Notes under the pieces: model-generated
The model's database searches: none
The model's input: only the letters and a program-made list of their open reading frames with translations
What the model was told of the DNA's origin: nothing
Assembly: GCA_036490175.1 (NCBI GenBank)
Contig: DASXEJ010000119.1
Location: 28,728 to 92,727 of the forward strand
Direction of reading: 5' to 3'
From: Pirellulales bacterium
Lineage (GTDB): Bacteria > Planctomycetota > Planctomycetia > Pirellulales > JACPPG01
Length of the DNA stretch: 64,000 bases
Shown here: positions 9,021 to 18,422 of the stretch, in pieces
How the letters are laid out: each line of letters starts with the position of its first letter
How positions within the stretch are numbered: the stretch's first letter is position 1
Made by a program: the position numbers and the translations under genes

Positions 9021-9941
9021 ATGACACTCGCAACTCGACAAATCGCCAGCACATCACCTTGGCCCAAATGGGTCGCAACTCGTGACCAACGGATACTAGT
9101 GAGCGCTAAACCCATCACCGCCGAGCAGAAAACCCGCAAACTGGTCGAGATCCACGACCTGTCCGTGCAGTTCGGACGGCAACGGGTGCTGCGCAATATC
9201 ACGCTCGACGTTCCGCGGGGCCAGACCCTGGGATTGATCGGCGAAAGCGGCTGCGGCAAGACCGTACTGTTGAAGACCATCATTGGGCTGGTACATCCGA
9301 CGCGCGGGCAGGTGCTGTTCGACGGTGTCGATTTGTCGCATATGAGCGACAAAGAACTGACCCGCCAGCGCATTCGCTTCGGTTTCTTGTTCCAGCAAGC
9401 GGCCTTGTTCGACAGCATGAACGTCGAACAAAACGTGGCCTTTCCCTTGCGGCAGCACAGCGGCAAGTCGCACGAAGAGATTCGCGACATTGTGCTCAAG
9501 CGGCTGGCCGAGGTCGGGCTGCCGGAAACGGCGCTCGTCAAAAAACCGGCCGAACTCTCGGGCGGCATGCGCAAGCGCGTCGGCCTGGCCCGCGCTCTGG
9601 CGCTCGACCCGGAAATCATGCTCTACGACGAGCCGACGACCGGACTCGACCCGATCATGAGCGACGTGATCAACGAGCTGATTATCCGCACGCGCGAGCG
9701 CTACACGGTCACTAGCATCGTCGTCACGCACGACATGCACACGGCCCGCAAGGTGGCCGACCGCGTGGTGATGCTGTATCCGCTGTCACGTCTGGAAGCG
9801 GACGCCCCGCAAGTGATTTACGACGGCAAGCCACAGGATCTCGACGATTGCGACGACAACCGCGTGTCGCAGTTCGTCAAGGGCGAGGCGGGCGAGCGGC
9901 TTATGGAAATGCGCGAACTAGCAGCCCGCAAGGACAACTGA
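9021..9941 (+). CDS. mlaF: MlaF-family ABC transporter ATPase
   Basis: 306 residues. Walker A GESGCGKT at 74-81, ABC signature LSGGMRKR at 179-186 and Walker B LYDEP at 201-205, followed by a switch His in VVTHD. It powers the MlaE permease from the cytoplasmic face. The ATG at 9021 has AGGAG about nine bases upstream, but about 40 residues precede the nucleotide-binding domain. A GTG at 9099 is an alternative start that would give the usual length. The next gene begins 7 bp after its stop, so the three mla genes are clearly one operon. Confidence 0.92.
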   Translation: MTLATRQIASTSPWPKWVATRDQRILVSAKPITAEQKTRKLVEIHDLSVQFGRQRVLRNITLDVPRGQTLGLIGESGCGKTVLLKTIIGLVHPTRGQVLFDGVDLSHMSDKELTRQRIRFGFLFQQAALFDSMNVEQNVAFPLRQHSGKSHEEIRDIVLKRLAEVGLPETALVKKPAELSGGMRKRVGLARALALDPEIMLYDEPTTGLDPIMSDVINELIIRTRERYTVTSIVVTHDMHTARKVADRVVMLYPLSRLEADAPQVIYDGKPQDLDDCDDNRVSQFVKGEAGERLMEMRELAARKDN

Positions 9942-9948
9942 CATAGCG

Positions 9949-11106
9949 ATGGACGAACGCGTCGTTCAATTTCGGGTGGGCGTGATGGTGCTGGCGAGCT
10001 TTATTATCGCCGGCATTCTGGTGGTATTGTTTGGCTCGCTCCCTAACGTCACCACGCCGACGAAAACGGTCTATATTATCTTCCACCAGGCGCTGGGAGT
10101 CTCGCGCGAGACGCCGATTCGCAAATCCGGCGTCCTTATCGGCCGCGTCACCGAGGTCGAGCTGAACGAGAACGGCGTGCTGGTCACGGCCGATATCACG
10201 GCCAAGGACAAGGTGTACACGAACGACATCTGCCAAGTCAGCAACTCGCTACTGGGGGGCGACGCGGTGATCCAGATCGTGGGATCGAACGAAAAACTTC
10301 CCCGCGACCCGATCGAAGACGGCAGCCGGCTGGTCGGCATCGCCACCCCTGACCCCTTGCAAGCCTTCGGCAATCTGGAAGGCACTTTGGCCGAAGCCGT
10401 GAAGAGCGTGGCCACGACCAGCGACGAGATCGGCCGTCTGGCGCGGCGCGTTTCCGACTTGCTGGAAAACAATGACGAGCAGATCGCACGCGTGGCCAGC
10501 AAAGCCGAGGAGACGATCGATAGCATTCGAGCCGTCACCGAAAATGCCAACTCCGTCATTGGCGACGTCAATACGCAGGAAAAGTTGAAGCAGGCGCTGA
10601 ACGACCTGCCCGATGTGATTCACGACACGCGCGAAGCGGTCAACGGCTTCAAAACCACGCTACAAGCGGCCGACCGCAATCTGCAAAACATGGAAGGTCT
10701 GACCCGCCCGCTTGGACAGCGTGGGCCGCAACTCGTGGAGTCGATCGACCGCACGGCGCAGAAGCTCGATCGTGTGCTTTCAGAAATGCAAATCTTTACC
10801 GAACACTTGAACGATCCCAATGGCTCGTTGGGGCAGTTGATGAGCGATCCGCAACTCTACCGGCGCGTCAGCTCGGCAGTGGCCAATGTCGAGACCCTCA
10901 CTCGGCAGTTGCAACCCGTGGTGCGTGACGCCCGCGAATTCTCCAACAAGATCGCGCGCCACCCCGAGTTGCTAGGCGTGAGCGGTGCGTTGCGCGGCAG
11001 CACGGGGGCCAAGCAGGGGTTGTTCGGCGCGCAAGGCGAAACGGGCCAGGACATGGTCTGCCCCCCTTCGGCATCCGCGCCCATCTGGACGCCGATGACC
11101 CGTTAG
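9949..11106 (+). CDS. mlaD: MlaD/MCE-domain lipid-binding protein
   Basis: 385 residues: one N-terminal transmembrane helix (about residues 10-30), a single MCE domain (about 40-120, with IRKSGVLIGRVTEVEL), then a long helical region of about 200 residues with apolipoprotein-like amphipathic segments. MlaD-type proteins form the hexameric ring that passes lipids to the permease. This one has a much longer C-terminal helical part than E. coli MlaD, as in MCE proteins that build periplasmic tunnels. The last 4 bp overlap the converging PEGA lipoprotein gene. Confidence 0.88.
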   Translation: MDERVVQFRVGVMVLASFIIAGILVVLFGSLPNVTTPTKTVYIIFHQALGVSRETPIRKSGVLIGRVTEVELNENGVLVTADITAKDKVYTNDICQVSNSLLGGDAVIQIVGSNEKLPRDPIEDGSRLVGIATPDPLQAFGNLEGTLAEAVKSVATTSDEIGRLARRVSDLLENNDEQIARVASKAEETIDSIRAVTENANSVIGDVNTQEKLKQALNDLPDVIHDTREAVNGFKTTLQAADRNLQNMEGLTRPLGQRGPQLVESIDRTAQKLDRVLSEMQIFTEHLNDPNGSLGQLMSDPQLYRRVSSAVANVETLTRQLQPVVRDAREFSNKIARHPELLGVSGALRGSTGAKQGLFGAQGETGQDMVCPPSASAPIWTPMTR

Positions 11107-11822
11107 GGGGACAACTGCTGCGGCGGCGGAATCGCGCCCGGCGGGGGCATGGCGCCTGGTGGCGGCCCGTAGGCCGGCGGCGGGACGTTAACTCCCGGGC
11201 CGCTCGGCGGCGGCATCGTATAAATCGGCTGACCCGTCGAGGGGGCTGGTACGCGCGTGCCTGGTGGCCCGATCGGCGGCATGGCGCCCGGCGGCGCCAC
11301 CGTAGCGGGCGGCACACCCGGCGGTCCTATCGGCGGCCCGCCATACGTCCCCGGTGGAGGCTGTTGCGGCGGCGGCACCGGCGCCACGTAGCGTTGCGCT
11401 TGCGTCGACGTGCGCAACTCTTCGCCGCGCGCAGTCAACTCGGGAATCGAGGGAATTTGCTGGGGCACCAATTGGAAGTTCAGCGTTTGCTCGTCGCGAA
11501 TATTGTACGGGACCAAGTTTTCGCTGATGAAGTCGATGCCGAACCATTGATACCAGGGGGCACGCACCTTCTGGTCAACCGTAAGCGTTTCATAACCGTC
11601 GGCCACCAGGCGGAACTGCCGCTTGCCATAGTAGACAAAATCGGTCGCCACCGGCGTCACGCCGATCGGATAGTTATCGACGTAGACGTATGCTCCCGGG
11701 GGATTCGAGCGGATCGTCATCCGCCGCTGCACGCATCCAACGAGGCAAAACAACGCCATCACCACGGCACACGATGCGCCGCTGCTTCGGTATCCGCGCC
11801 AGTTTGGTTTCCTGAAGGCCAA
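11103..11822 (-). CDS. PEGA-domain lipoprotein with Pro/Gly-rich tail
   Basis: 239 residues. A signal sequence ends at the lipobox CLVGC with the lipidated cysteine at 30. A PEGA-like beta domain follows (MTIRSNPPGAYVYVDNYPIG, residues about 35-90). From about residue 150 the protein is a Pro/Gly-rich low-complexity tail. PEGA domains are surface-located modules of unclear role. The gene converges on mlaD with a 4-bp overlap. The envelope location fits a neighbourhood concerned with lipid transport, but a functional link is only a guess. Confidence 0.83.
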   Translation of the reverse strand: MAFRKPNWRGYRSSGASCAVVMALFCLVGCVQRRMTIRSNPPGAYVYVDNYPIGVTPVATDFVYYGKRQFRLVADGYETLTVDQKVRAPWYQWFGIDFISENLVPYNIRDEQTLNFQLVPQQIPSIPELTARGEELRTSTQAQRYVAPVPPPQQPPPGTYGGPPIGPPGVPPATVAPPGAMPPIGPPGTRVPAPSTGQPIYTMPPPSGPGVNVPPPAYGPPPGAMPPPGAIPPPQQLSP

Positions 11823-12228
11823 AGGAGGACCCGTCGTATGTGTATACGCCCGCTTTTAGGCGGCGCGCAAAACTACGAATCTCGTAACGTTGATTCTGTC
11901 TCGATAGAACGCGGCGAACGCCCGAAATGGCTTGTCGATGTCAGGCGCGGCTCGGCAGCCACGAACCAACAATGCCTCGACAAAACCGTGAAATGAGGGG
12001 CGGAGTATAGCGGCAGTCCGGTCCCCCTTCCAGGTCGATGCGTGTTGTCGGTATTCCGGCGACCCCCATCCGGGCAACGTGCTATCGTTACAACAGGCGC
12101 AAGGCTGCCCGCCTCGCTAGCATGCTGGCTATTGCCAGGGTGCTCGGGGGGCTAAGATACATACAGTGGGCTGGATGGCGAGCGATGCTCGCAGCAGTGA
12201 CAGCAGCGCCGCCACGACCGGACCTTTG
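11823..12228. other. Intergenic region between divergent lipoprotein and phosphatase genes
   Basis: About 400 bp between divergently transcribed genes. It should hold both promoters. No clear promoter motif, hairpin or small gene was recognised by eye. Confidence 0.4.
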
Positions 12229-13536
12229 ATGTCTGCCCCCACGCACAATCTACGAGACGCCATCGAATACGCCGCAGCTAGCGACGTCGGATTGCGTCGC
12301 GCGAACAATCAAGATTCGTTCGTGGCCGTCGTCTCTCCCGACGAGCACGAATGGTTGCGTCGCGGGCATTTGTTCATGGTGGCCGATGGCATGGGTGCCC
12401 ACGCGGCTGGCGAACTGGCCAGCAAGATGGCCACCGATTTCGTCTCGCTGACGTATTACAAGGCACCCGACGAGTCGCCCGTCGATGCCCTCCGCTTTGC
12501 CTTTCAAGATGCCAACGAGCGGGTCTTCTCGCGCGGACAGAGCAATCCAGATTTCCGCGGCATGGGCACCACCAGCAGCGCGCTGTTGATCCTGCCCGAA
12601 GGAGCGCTCGTGGCGCACGTGGGGGACAGTCGCGTCTATCGCTTCCGAGCGAACCGGCTGGATCAACTTACCTTCGACCACAGCCTGGTGTGGGAGATGC
12701 AAGCCAGCGGACAGATGCGCGACGCCGACATTCAGCTGAACGTGCCGAAGAACATCATCACCCGCTCGCTCGGTCCGTATGCCGAGGTACAGGTCGACCT
12801 GGAAGGCCCGTTCCCGATCCAAGTAGGCGACTCGTTTCTGCTGTGCAGTGACGGGCTATCAGGCCAGGTCGACGACGAAGAGATCGGCTGCATCCTGGGG
12901 AACTTGCCCCCCAGCGAAGCCATTCAGGCATTGATAGACCTGGCCAACCTGCGCGGCGGCCCTGACAACGTTACCGTAATCGGCGTGCGCATCGCTGGCC
13001 CGTTGACTGTCGGCGATGCCGCGGCAGTTGCAGCGCCAGTGCGCAGCCGCAGCGCGGTCGGGCAGAAGACCGTGCATCCGTTTTCCTGGATCACGCTGGG
13101 GGTGTTGGTATTAACTGCGCTGGCGATGGCGTTTGTCGGGAATCTGTTGTTGGCTGCCACGGTGGGGGCAGCGGCGATCATCGCCGGGATATTTATCGCT
13201 GTGCAGCATTTCTCGATCAGCGCCACGGCACGGCTCGACGGCAAGCAGTTGGGAAAGGGACCCTATCGCACGACCAACTGCGCCGCCAGCGCCAGCATTG
13301 TCGAGCGCCTGGCTAAGGTCGTGAAGCAACTGCACGATGCGGCCGCGGAAGAAGACTGGCAGATCGATTGGGATCGCTTCAAGGGGTACGAAGCCAAGGC
13401 CATGGCCGCCAACCAACGACAGAATTACAGCGAAACCGTGCGGCAGCACTGTCACGCCATCACTTTCATGATGGATCAGCTCCGGCATCAATCGCGGCAC
13501 CAGCACGACACCGGCGATTATCCCACCAACGGCTGA
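12229..13536 (+). CDS. Membrane-anchored PP2C-type Ser/Thr phosphatase
   Basis: 435 residues from the ATG at 12229, which places the conserved SDVGLRRANNQD near the N-terminus; an in-frame ATG at 12166 would add 21 residues. The PP2C metal and phosphate motifs are present: NQD at 27-29, ADGMG at 52-56, GDSRVYR at 132-138, CSDGLSG at 206-212, and GGPDNVTV. Two hydrophobic helices follow (about 290-335), then a helical cytoplasmic domain of about 100 residues. It probably reverses Hanks-type kinase phosphorylation at the membrane. No kinase gene lies in this window. Confidence 0.88.
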   Translation: MSAPTHNLRDAIEYAAASDVGLRRANNQDSFVAVVSPDEHEWLRRGHLFMVADGMGAHAAGELASKMATDFVSLTYYKAPDESPVDALRFAFQDANERVFSRGQSNPDFRGMGTTSSALLILPEGALVAHVGDSRVYRFRANRLDQLTFDHSLVWEMQASGQMRDADIQLNVPKNIITRSLGPYAEVQVDLEGPFPIQVGDSFLLCSDGLSGQVDDEEIGCILGNLPPSEAIQALIDLANLRGGPDNVTVIGVRIAGPLTVGDAAAVAAPVRSRSAVGQKTVHPFSWITLGVLVLTALAMAFVGNLLLAATVGAAAIIAGIFIAVQHFSISATARLDGKQLGKGPYRTTNCAASASIVERLAKVVKQLHDAAAEEDWQIDWDRFKGYEAKAMAANQRQNYSETVRQHCHAITFMMDQLRHQSRHQHDTGDYPTNG

Positions 13537-13596
13537 ACCACACGGACCGTCGCTTATGAAGGTCGGTCGCTCGTTACGATCGGCACCGCGCCTCGC

Positions 13597-15051
13597 TCAG
13601 TGCGCAGGAATCAGTTCCAGGCACACCAGCCGGTCGTGACCGCGCACATACAACAACCCGTGCGAAAGAATCGGCGCCGCCCAAGCCGGATAGGTCAGCA
13701 GCTTGCGCGGGCCCACGCCCGGCGCATCGACCGCGTTGGGCGGGGCTTCGAGCGCGGCCATCGACACCGGCTCGAACTTTTCGGGCGTGGCCTTGATCAG
13801 CAACAAATCGCCCCCTTCAGTCAGCACCACGAAATGACCGTCCACGTACAGCAAGCTCGACCGACTCAGGCCGGGCTGACTCCACATGATTTTGCCTGTC
13901 TCCAGTTCCACGCACCGTAGCTGGGCTTCGGCCGAATGCCGGCCGCTCGAGGCATAGACGTATCCCTCGTGGTAGACAGGCGTGTTCCAGTGGGTTTGCA
14001 AATGCTTGTCGCGGCGACGATCCTTGTCGCTCCACAGCACTTCGTACTTGCCCGGCTCGACGCGCAACAAGGCGCTTCCTGGCCCGTACGTTTCCGAAAT
14101 CAATACGCGATCACCGACAACCACGGGATTGCTGGCGTTGACGCTTTCTAGGACCGGCGCCCGCCAAGGAAAGTGGAAGTCGATGTGCCCATTGGTCGGA
14201 TTGAAGGCCAGTAGCCCGCCGCGGGCAAACACAAAGCACCACGGTCGATCGTTGATTGTCGCCAATACCGGACCGGCATAGCTGGCCAGCTCGTCGCTGA
14301 TCTGATACTTGACGGCGCCCGTGCGCTTGTCGAAGGCCACCACGCCGCTATCTTTACCACGCACGCGATCCAACTGGCCCGGCGCAACGTCGCGACTCTC
14401 CTCGCTGCTGCCGCCGACCTGACAGATTAACAGCTCGGCAAAGACAACGGGCGTGCTCCCGACACCGAAGAAGTTCTGCACGACACCGAACTTTTCCTTG
14501 GTATCGACCTTCCACAATAACTTCCCGTCGACTGCGGTGAGGCAGTGCAACATGCCTTCAGCGCCGAAAATATACACGCGATCGTCGTCCACAAGGGGCG
14601 AGCAACGTGGACCGTTGTCGTATCCGTACATATCTTCATAGTCTGTCGCATACTCGAACTTCCACAGGGGCGCGCCCGTCTCGCTCTGTAGACACTCGAG
14701 ACGCGCCTGCAGGCCGAAGCGGGCGAATTGAAAAAGCCGCCCGCGACTGATCGTCGGCATGCCGTAACCGGCGCCGACGCGTTGTTGCCAAACAATCCGC
14801 GGACCCTCGCGCGGCCAGCTCGCGATGATCCCCGTCTCGCGCGATTTGCTATCGCCGGTGGGACCCAGGAATGCCGGCCAGTCCTCTCCCTGCTTGCGCG
14901 TGCCCAGGTCCGGCACGACCGCGGTACTGGTTTTCTCCGCTGAGCGTTTTTTGGTTGCTTGCTGTTTTACAGGTTCCGCGGCCTCGGCGCGCGGCGGCCC
15001 GCCTATCAAAACTAGCGACAACAACAGCAGGCCCGTGCGAACCGAGTACAT
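13597..15051 (-). CDS. Exported PQQ-like beta-propeller protein
   Basis: 484 residues with a signal peptide (MYSVRTGLLLLSLVLIG, cleavage near AEA). About six to seven blades of PQQ/BamB-like repeats follow, with WxxxL-type tryptophan docking motifs such as GKLLWKVDT. Proteins of this type are abundant in planctomycetes and are usually periplasmic binding scaffolds rather than PQQ enzymes. No dehydrogenase catalytic residues were recognised. The gene is divergent from arfB, with about 120 bp between them. Confidence 0.85.
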   Translation of the reverse strand: MYSVRTGLLLLSLVLIGGPPRAEAAEPVKQQATKKRSAEKTSTAVVPDLGTRKQGEDWPAFLGPTGDSKSRETGIIASWPREGPRIVWQQRVGAGYGMPTISRGRLFQFARFGLQARLECLQSETGAPLWKFEYATDYEDMYGYDNGPRCSPLVDDDRVYIFGAEGMLHCLTAVDGKLLWKVDTKEKFGVVQNFFGVGSTPVVFAELLICQVGGSSEESRDVAPGQLDRVRGKDSGVVAFDKRTGAVKYQISDELASYAGPVLATINDRPWCFVFARGGLLAFNPTNGHIDFHFPWRAPVLESVNASNPVVVGDRVLISETYGPGSALLRVEPGKYEVLWSDKDRRRDKHLQTHWNTPVYHEGYVYASSGRHSAEAQLRCVELETGKIMWSQPGLSRSSLLYVDGHFVVLTEGGDLLLIKATPEKFEPVSMAALEAPPNAVDAPGVGPRKLLTYPAWAAPILSHGLLYVRGHDRLVCLELIPAH

Positions 15052-15170
15052 AAGCGACTCCCTGTACAGCGCAGGACTATACTATATTCATCCGGCATGT
15101 CGACGTGGCACCGCTGGCCATCTGTAACTGACCCTCGGACGCTTCCCCCTGCCTGTTCGCTCGAACCATC

Positions 15171-15593
15171 ATGTTAGTCGTGAACTCACGTATTCGAATC
15201 CCGCCTGAGGAACTCGAATTCTCGTACGCGCGCAGCTCGGGCCCAGGTGGCCAGAACGTAAACAAGGTCAGCTCGAAGGCCCAGCTGCGGTGGGCCGTGA
15301 CGCGCAGCCCGAGCCTGCCTGCCGACGTGCGCGAGCGGTTCGTCACGCGCTACGCCAGCCGGCTGACGGGTGACGGAGACCTGTTGATCACTAGCCAGCG
15401 CTCGCGCGAGCAGTCGCGCAACGCGGCCGACTGCCTGGAAAAGCTGCGGGCGATGGTGCTCGAGGTCGCCACGCCCCCGACACGGCGCAAGCGGACGCGT
15501 CCGACCCGCGCCTCGCGCGAGCGCCGTCTAGAGACCAAGCGCGAGGATTCCAGCAAGAAGCAAGGACGGCGCCGCCCCGTGCGAGACGATTGA
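15171..15593 (+). CDS. arfB: Alternative ribosome-rescue factor ArfB (YaeJ/ICT1 type)
   Basis: 140 residues. The GGQ motif (residues 26-28, in SSGPGGQNVNK) is the catalytic tip that hydrolyses peptidyl-tRNA. There is no stop-codon recognition domain, and the very basic C-terminal tail (residues 100-140, Arg/Lys-rich) is the part that enters the empty mRNA channel of stalled ribosomes. Length and layout fit ArfB rather than RF1/RF2. It acts on non-stop ribosome complexes as a backup to tmRNA. Confidence 0.9.
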   Translation: MLVVNSRIRIPPEELEFSYARSSGPGGQNVNKVSSKAQLRWAVTRSPSLPADVRERFVTRYASRLTGDGDLLITSQRSREQSRNAADCLEKLRAMVLEVATPPTRRKRTRPTRASRERRLETKREDSSKKQGRRRPVRDD

Positions 15594-15659
15594 ATGCGGC
15601 CGCCGAACGACGGCCATGCGTCAGGGAAGATCTGTGCTCAGTGCGCCGTCGGGCCGAGC

Positions 15660-16235
15660 TCAGTGCGTTGTCGGGCCGGCACTGTCGCGGCGCAGCTTCT
15701 CGCGGGCGCGGCTAAGCGTCGGGCCGACGCTGTTCTCGGGCATGCCCATGGCCGTGCTGATCTCGCGGTAGCTCTTACCTTCGATGTGATACAGCCGTAC
15801 GACCTGCGCCTCGTTCCCTTCGAGGTCTTCCAGCAAGCGCTCGACCTCGTCGCGATCGACGACACGATCTTCGTGGTCGCGATCATCGGCCGGAAATCCC
15901 GCAGGTGGCGCGACGGCCAGCATGGCCGCCGACTTGCTGGCCAGTAAATGCTTGACGACAATCCGCCGCGCGATGACGGTCAGATAAGTAGCCAGACTAC
16001 TCTGACCGCGAAAGCGGCGCAGCACGGCGAAGTCGTCGCGGATCAGGGTCATGCACACTTCGGCGCACAGATCTTCGCGATCTTCGGGCGAGAGCCGGAT
16101 GGAACGCGCTTGCGATGAATGATTGATGACGTGGATCACCAACCCCATAAAGCGATCGACGAAGTCTTCCCACGCGCGCGGCTTGCGGTTGAGACAACGG
16201 TCGAGCAGTTTGCGGTCGATTTCAGAGAGTGCCAC
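15660..16235 (-). CDS. ECF-type RNA polymerase sigma factor
   Basis: 191 residues from a GTG at 16235, preferred because GAGGG lies nine bases upstream and translation then begins ALSEIDRKLLDRCLN, as in planctomycete relatives. An ATG at 16343 would add 36 unlikely residues. A sigma2-like region (about 20-90, with FRGQSSLATYLTVIARR) and a sigma4 helix-turn-helix (about 130-180, with SYREISTAMGMPENSV) are present, with no sigma3. No anti-sigma gene is adjacent, so the control of this factor cannot be inferred. Confidence 0.85.
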   Translation of the reverse strand: MALSEIDRKLLDRCLNRKPRAWEDFVDRFMGLVIHVINHSSQARSIRLSPEDREDLCAEVCMTLIRDDFAVLRRFRGQSSLATYLTVIARRIVVKHLLASKSAAMLAVAPPAGFPADDRDHEDRVVDRDEVERLLEDLEGNEAQVVRLYHIEGKSYREISTAMGMPENSVGPTLSRAREKLRRDSAGPTTH

Positions 16236-16654
16236 GAAGACAAGCCCTCGTTTGACCCGCGCGCGCGGGCAGAGCAATCCCTGCCTGAAACAAAAGTGAG
16301 GGCCAGCCAGCTCACCAAAAAGCCATGGCCTCCATCCACACATTCGATTCTAAGACCGATCAAAAATCGAGGCAAGCCGACACTTCGAGATAGTAAGCAG
16401 GGCCGGTCGGGGCGCAATTGACGAGCCTGGGAGGTGAACCTATGATTCCCACAGTTGTGCGGTTTCGCCGCTTTCAACCTCTTCTCCGGCAAGCACTTGA
16501 CGTTTCCCGTTGGGGCGTGTTGAATGATCGGCGACCGTGAGCAATCGTGCCCCGGCGAGCGGGAATTTGACTCTTAACGCCCATGTGTGGTGTGCCCGCA
16601 GTTTGACCTGTTTGACTCACGGTTGAAGGTGAGCCGAAAGGAGAAGCGTTTCCC
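16236..16654. other. Intergenic region between sigma factor and ferredoxin genes
   Basis: About 420 bp between divergent genes. The ferredoxin Shine-Dalgarno AAAGGAGAAG lies at the right end. Nothing else convincing is seen. Confidence 0.4.
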
Positions 16655-16936
16655 ATGACTCACGTTGTTGCCGAGCCATGTTTTGGCTGCAAGTACACGG
16701 ATTGCGTCGTAGTTTGCCCTGTAGAGTGCTTCTACGAAGGCGAACAGATGTTGTATATCCACCCGGATGAATGTATCGACTGCGAGGCCTGCGTTCCCGA
16801 GTGTCCTGTGGAAGCGATCTTCCATGAAGACAATTTGCCGGAAGAGTGGAAGGACTTCACCGCGCTGAATGCCGAAATGGCAACGCAGTGCCCGGTGATC
16901 ACCGAAAAGAAAGACCCGTTGCCCGGCGCAGAGTAA
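16655..16936 (+). CDS. fdxA: 7Fe-type ferredoxin
   Basis: 93 residues with two iron-sulfur cysteine sets: C9, C12, C17, C21 and C25, then C40, C43, C46 and C50 ([12 protein letters not shown]). This is the pattern of 3Fe-4S/4Fe-4S bacterial ferredoxins of the FdxA type, small soluble electron carriers. AAAGGAGAAG sits at a good distance before the ATG, and an intrinsic terminator follows about 75 bp after the stop, so the gene is probably monocistronic and well expressed. The redox partner is not evident from the neighbours. Confidence 0.92.
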   Translation: MTHVVAEPCFGCKYTDCVVVCPVECFYEGEQMLYIHPDECIDCEACVPECPVEAIFHEDNLPEEWKDFTALNAEMATQCPVITEKKDPLPGAE

Positions 16937-17010
16937 CGCGCTCGCATCGGCCTCGATCTGGCCAGTGTTGTGTTTGCCGCTGCGAATTTGTCACTGCATT
17001 GCACCCTGCG

Positions 17011-17050
17011 CCCGCCGGTGCCCGCCAAGCGCCTCCGGTGGGTTTTCTTT
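17011..17050 (+). terminator. Intrinsic terminator of the ferredoxin gene
   Basis: Arms CCCGCCGG (17011-17018) and CCGGTGGG (17035-17042) form an 8-bp stem with one G-T pair, directly followed by TTTTCTTTT on the plus strand. Confidence 0.65.
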
Positions 17051-17141
17051 TGCGCATTCCAAGCGGCAGGCACTCCCTGCGAATTACAAATTGTACATGT
17101 GACTTTGCCCACGGCCTGGTATCTGCCCCTAACGGTGTGCC

Positions 17142-17693
17142 ATGCTGACCACGCTACTCGTCGATTTGCCCCTTTGGCTTACCTTCTGTGCGGCGCTCCT
17201 TTTCTGTTGGGGGCTGACGCTTTTCGGCATGCCGGGCAATTGGCTCATAGTGGCGCTATCGGCGGCGGTGGCCTGGCTTGCGCCGGACGACTCGCGCTTT
17301 GCGATGGGCTGGGCCAATCTGGCCGTGCTATTGGCGTTGGCCCTCGCCGGCGAAGTGGTCGAGTTCGCTGCCGGCTCGGCCGCGGCAACGCGGGCCGGCG
17401 GTTCGCGACGCGGCGCCCTGGGAGCTCTGGCCGGCGCCTTTGTCGGCGCGATTGCCGGCGCTGTCGTGGGGTTGCCCGTGCCGGTGATTGGTTCGGCAAT
17501 GGCCGCCGTGCTGGGGGGCGCGACCGGCGCCACGGTCGGCGCCATGTTGGGGGAATTGCACCTTGGCCGCAGCCTGGACGCCAGTTGGCGCGTCGGCCAT
17601 GCCGCCTTCTGGGGCCGCTTGCTGGGCACACTCAGCAAGGCGACGCTGGGCATCGTAATGGTTGTCGTAGCGGCGATCGCGGCCAGCAGCTGA
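17142..17693 (+). CDS. DUF456 membrane protein
   Basis: 183 residues, strongly hydrophobic, with about five membrane segments. The family hallmark GMPGNWLIV is at about 30-38, and a Gly/Ala-rich GALGALAGAFVGAIAGAVVG stretch lies in the middle. DUF456 proteins are widespread inner-membrane proteins without known function. The gene stands alone between the ferredoxin and a converging small regulator. Confidence 0.82.
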   Translation: MLTTLLVDLPLWLTFCAALLFCWGLTLFGMPGNWLIVALSAAVAWLAPDDSRFAMGWANLAVLLALALAGEVVEFAAGSAAATRAGGSRRGALGALAGAFVGAIAGAVVGLPVPVIGSAMAAVLGGATGATVGAMLGELHLGRSLDASWRVGHAAFWGRLLGTLSKATLGIVMVVVAAIAASS

Positions 17694-17774
17694 ACGCGCA
17701 TTTGAACTTAGTGCTAGCCGCTGCCAGAACTGTCCACGGCGTTTAACTCTCCTGTCGCCGACGATCCGACCTGC

Positions 17775-17993
17775 CTAGCGAAGCGATACGACGCGCGAGC
17801 GCCCGTCCTCGATGTCGATCTTGTCTTCGCGCGCCAGCCAGCCGAGGGCCTGCATCACGATGTCGCGCGGCGCGTCAATTTCCTTGACCAGACGCGAAAC
17901 GCTCATCGGTCCTTGTTCGGCTATAGCTCTCCAAATCGCACCGGCCGTTTCGCCAATCTGACCGACGCAACAAACTTCCGCAGCGCTTGCCAT
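17775..17993 (-). CDS. Small winged-helix protein (PF10771-like)
   Basis: 72 residues from the ATG at 17993, which is preceded by GAGGAG at a good distance; the longer upstream frame lacks family character. The chain folds as a small winged helix: AGAIWRAIAEQGPMSVSRLV, then a recognition helix around APRDIVMQALGWLARED, then a wing with DIEDGRSRVV. It resembles the short winged helix-turn-helix family once called DUF2582. Single-domain members are presumed DNA- or protein-binding regulators; the target is unknown. Confidence 0.75.
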   Translation of the reverse strand: MASAAEVCCVGQIGETAGAIWRAIAEQGPMSVSRLVKEIDAPRDIVMQALGWLAREDKIDIEDGRSRVVSLR

Positions 17994-18219
17994 CGCAACA
18001 GCTCCTCGTGGTTTGAACTGCTTCCTTGTAATGCCATGCCAAGAGGGCACGGCGGCAACGGGCGCTCTGCCAAATCCGGGCCGTCCCAATGCCAGGAAAT
18101 TATAGCGGCCAGATAAGAAAAGGCTCAACCAAGCCGATGATGACGATTGCGCCCGGCGATGCCGAAAGTGCGGCCATTCGCGCCAATCTTGACCCGCAGA
18201 AGCGCCAGGAAACGAGCGC

Positions 18220-18264
18220 AAAAAAAAGGGGCCCGGTTGGCCTGCGGGATGGCCAACCGGGCCC
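18220..18264 (-). terminator. Intrinsic terminator (minus strand)
   Basis: Perfect 14-bp arms GGGCCCGGTTGGCC (18229-18242) and GGCCAACCGGGCCC (18251-18264). An A-tract at 18220-18227 reads as a U-run after the stem on the minus strand. It would end transcripts from the hypothetical gene that stops at 18641. Confidence 0.65.
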
Positions 18265-18360
18265 GATAGCCGTGAAAAAATGGCTCGTACCCGTCTCGGG
18301 TCTTACGTCGCGGCGGTGGGCCGCGACGGGCGTCTAAGATTCACGGTCCTACAATGCGGT

Positions 18361-18422
18361 GTCCTGTTGGATTGTCGGCCCTGAGGCTGCGGGAAGCCCC
18401 AGGGCTGACTGGGTCACAGGAC
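18361..18422. ncRNA. Two-part inverted repeat, candidate structured RNA
   Basis: Outer arms GTCCTGT (18361-18367) and ACAGGAC (18416-18422) enclose an inner hairpin of GCCCTG and GGCT pairing with AGCC and CAGGGC around a GCGGGA loop. No U-run follows on either strand, so it is not an obvious terminator. The strand and any function are unknown. Confidence 0.3.
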
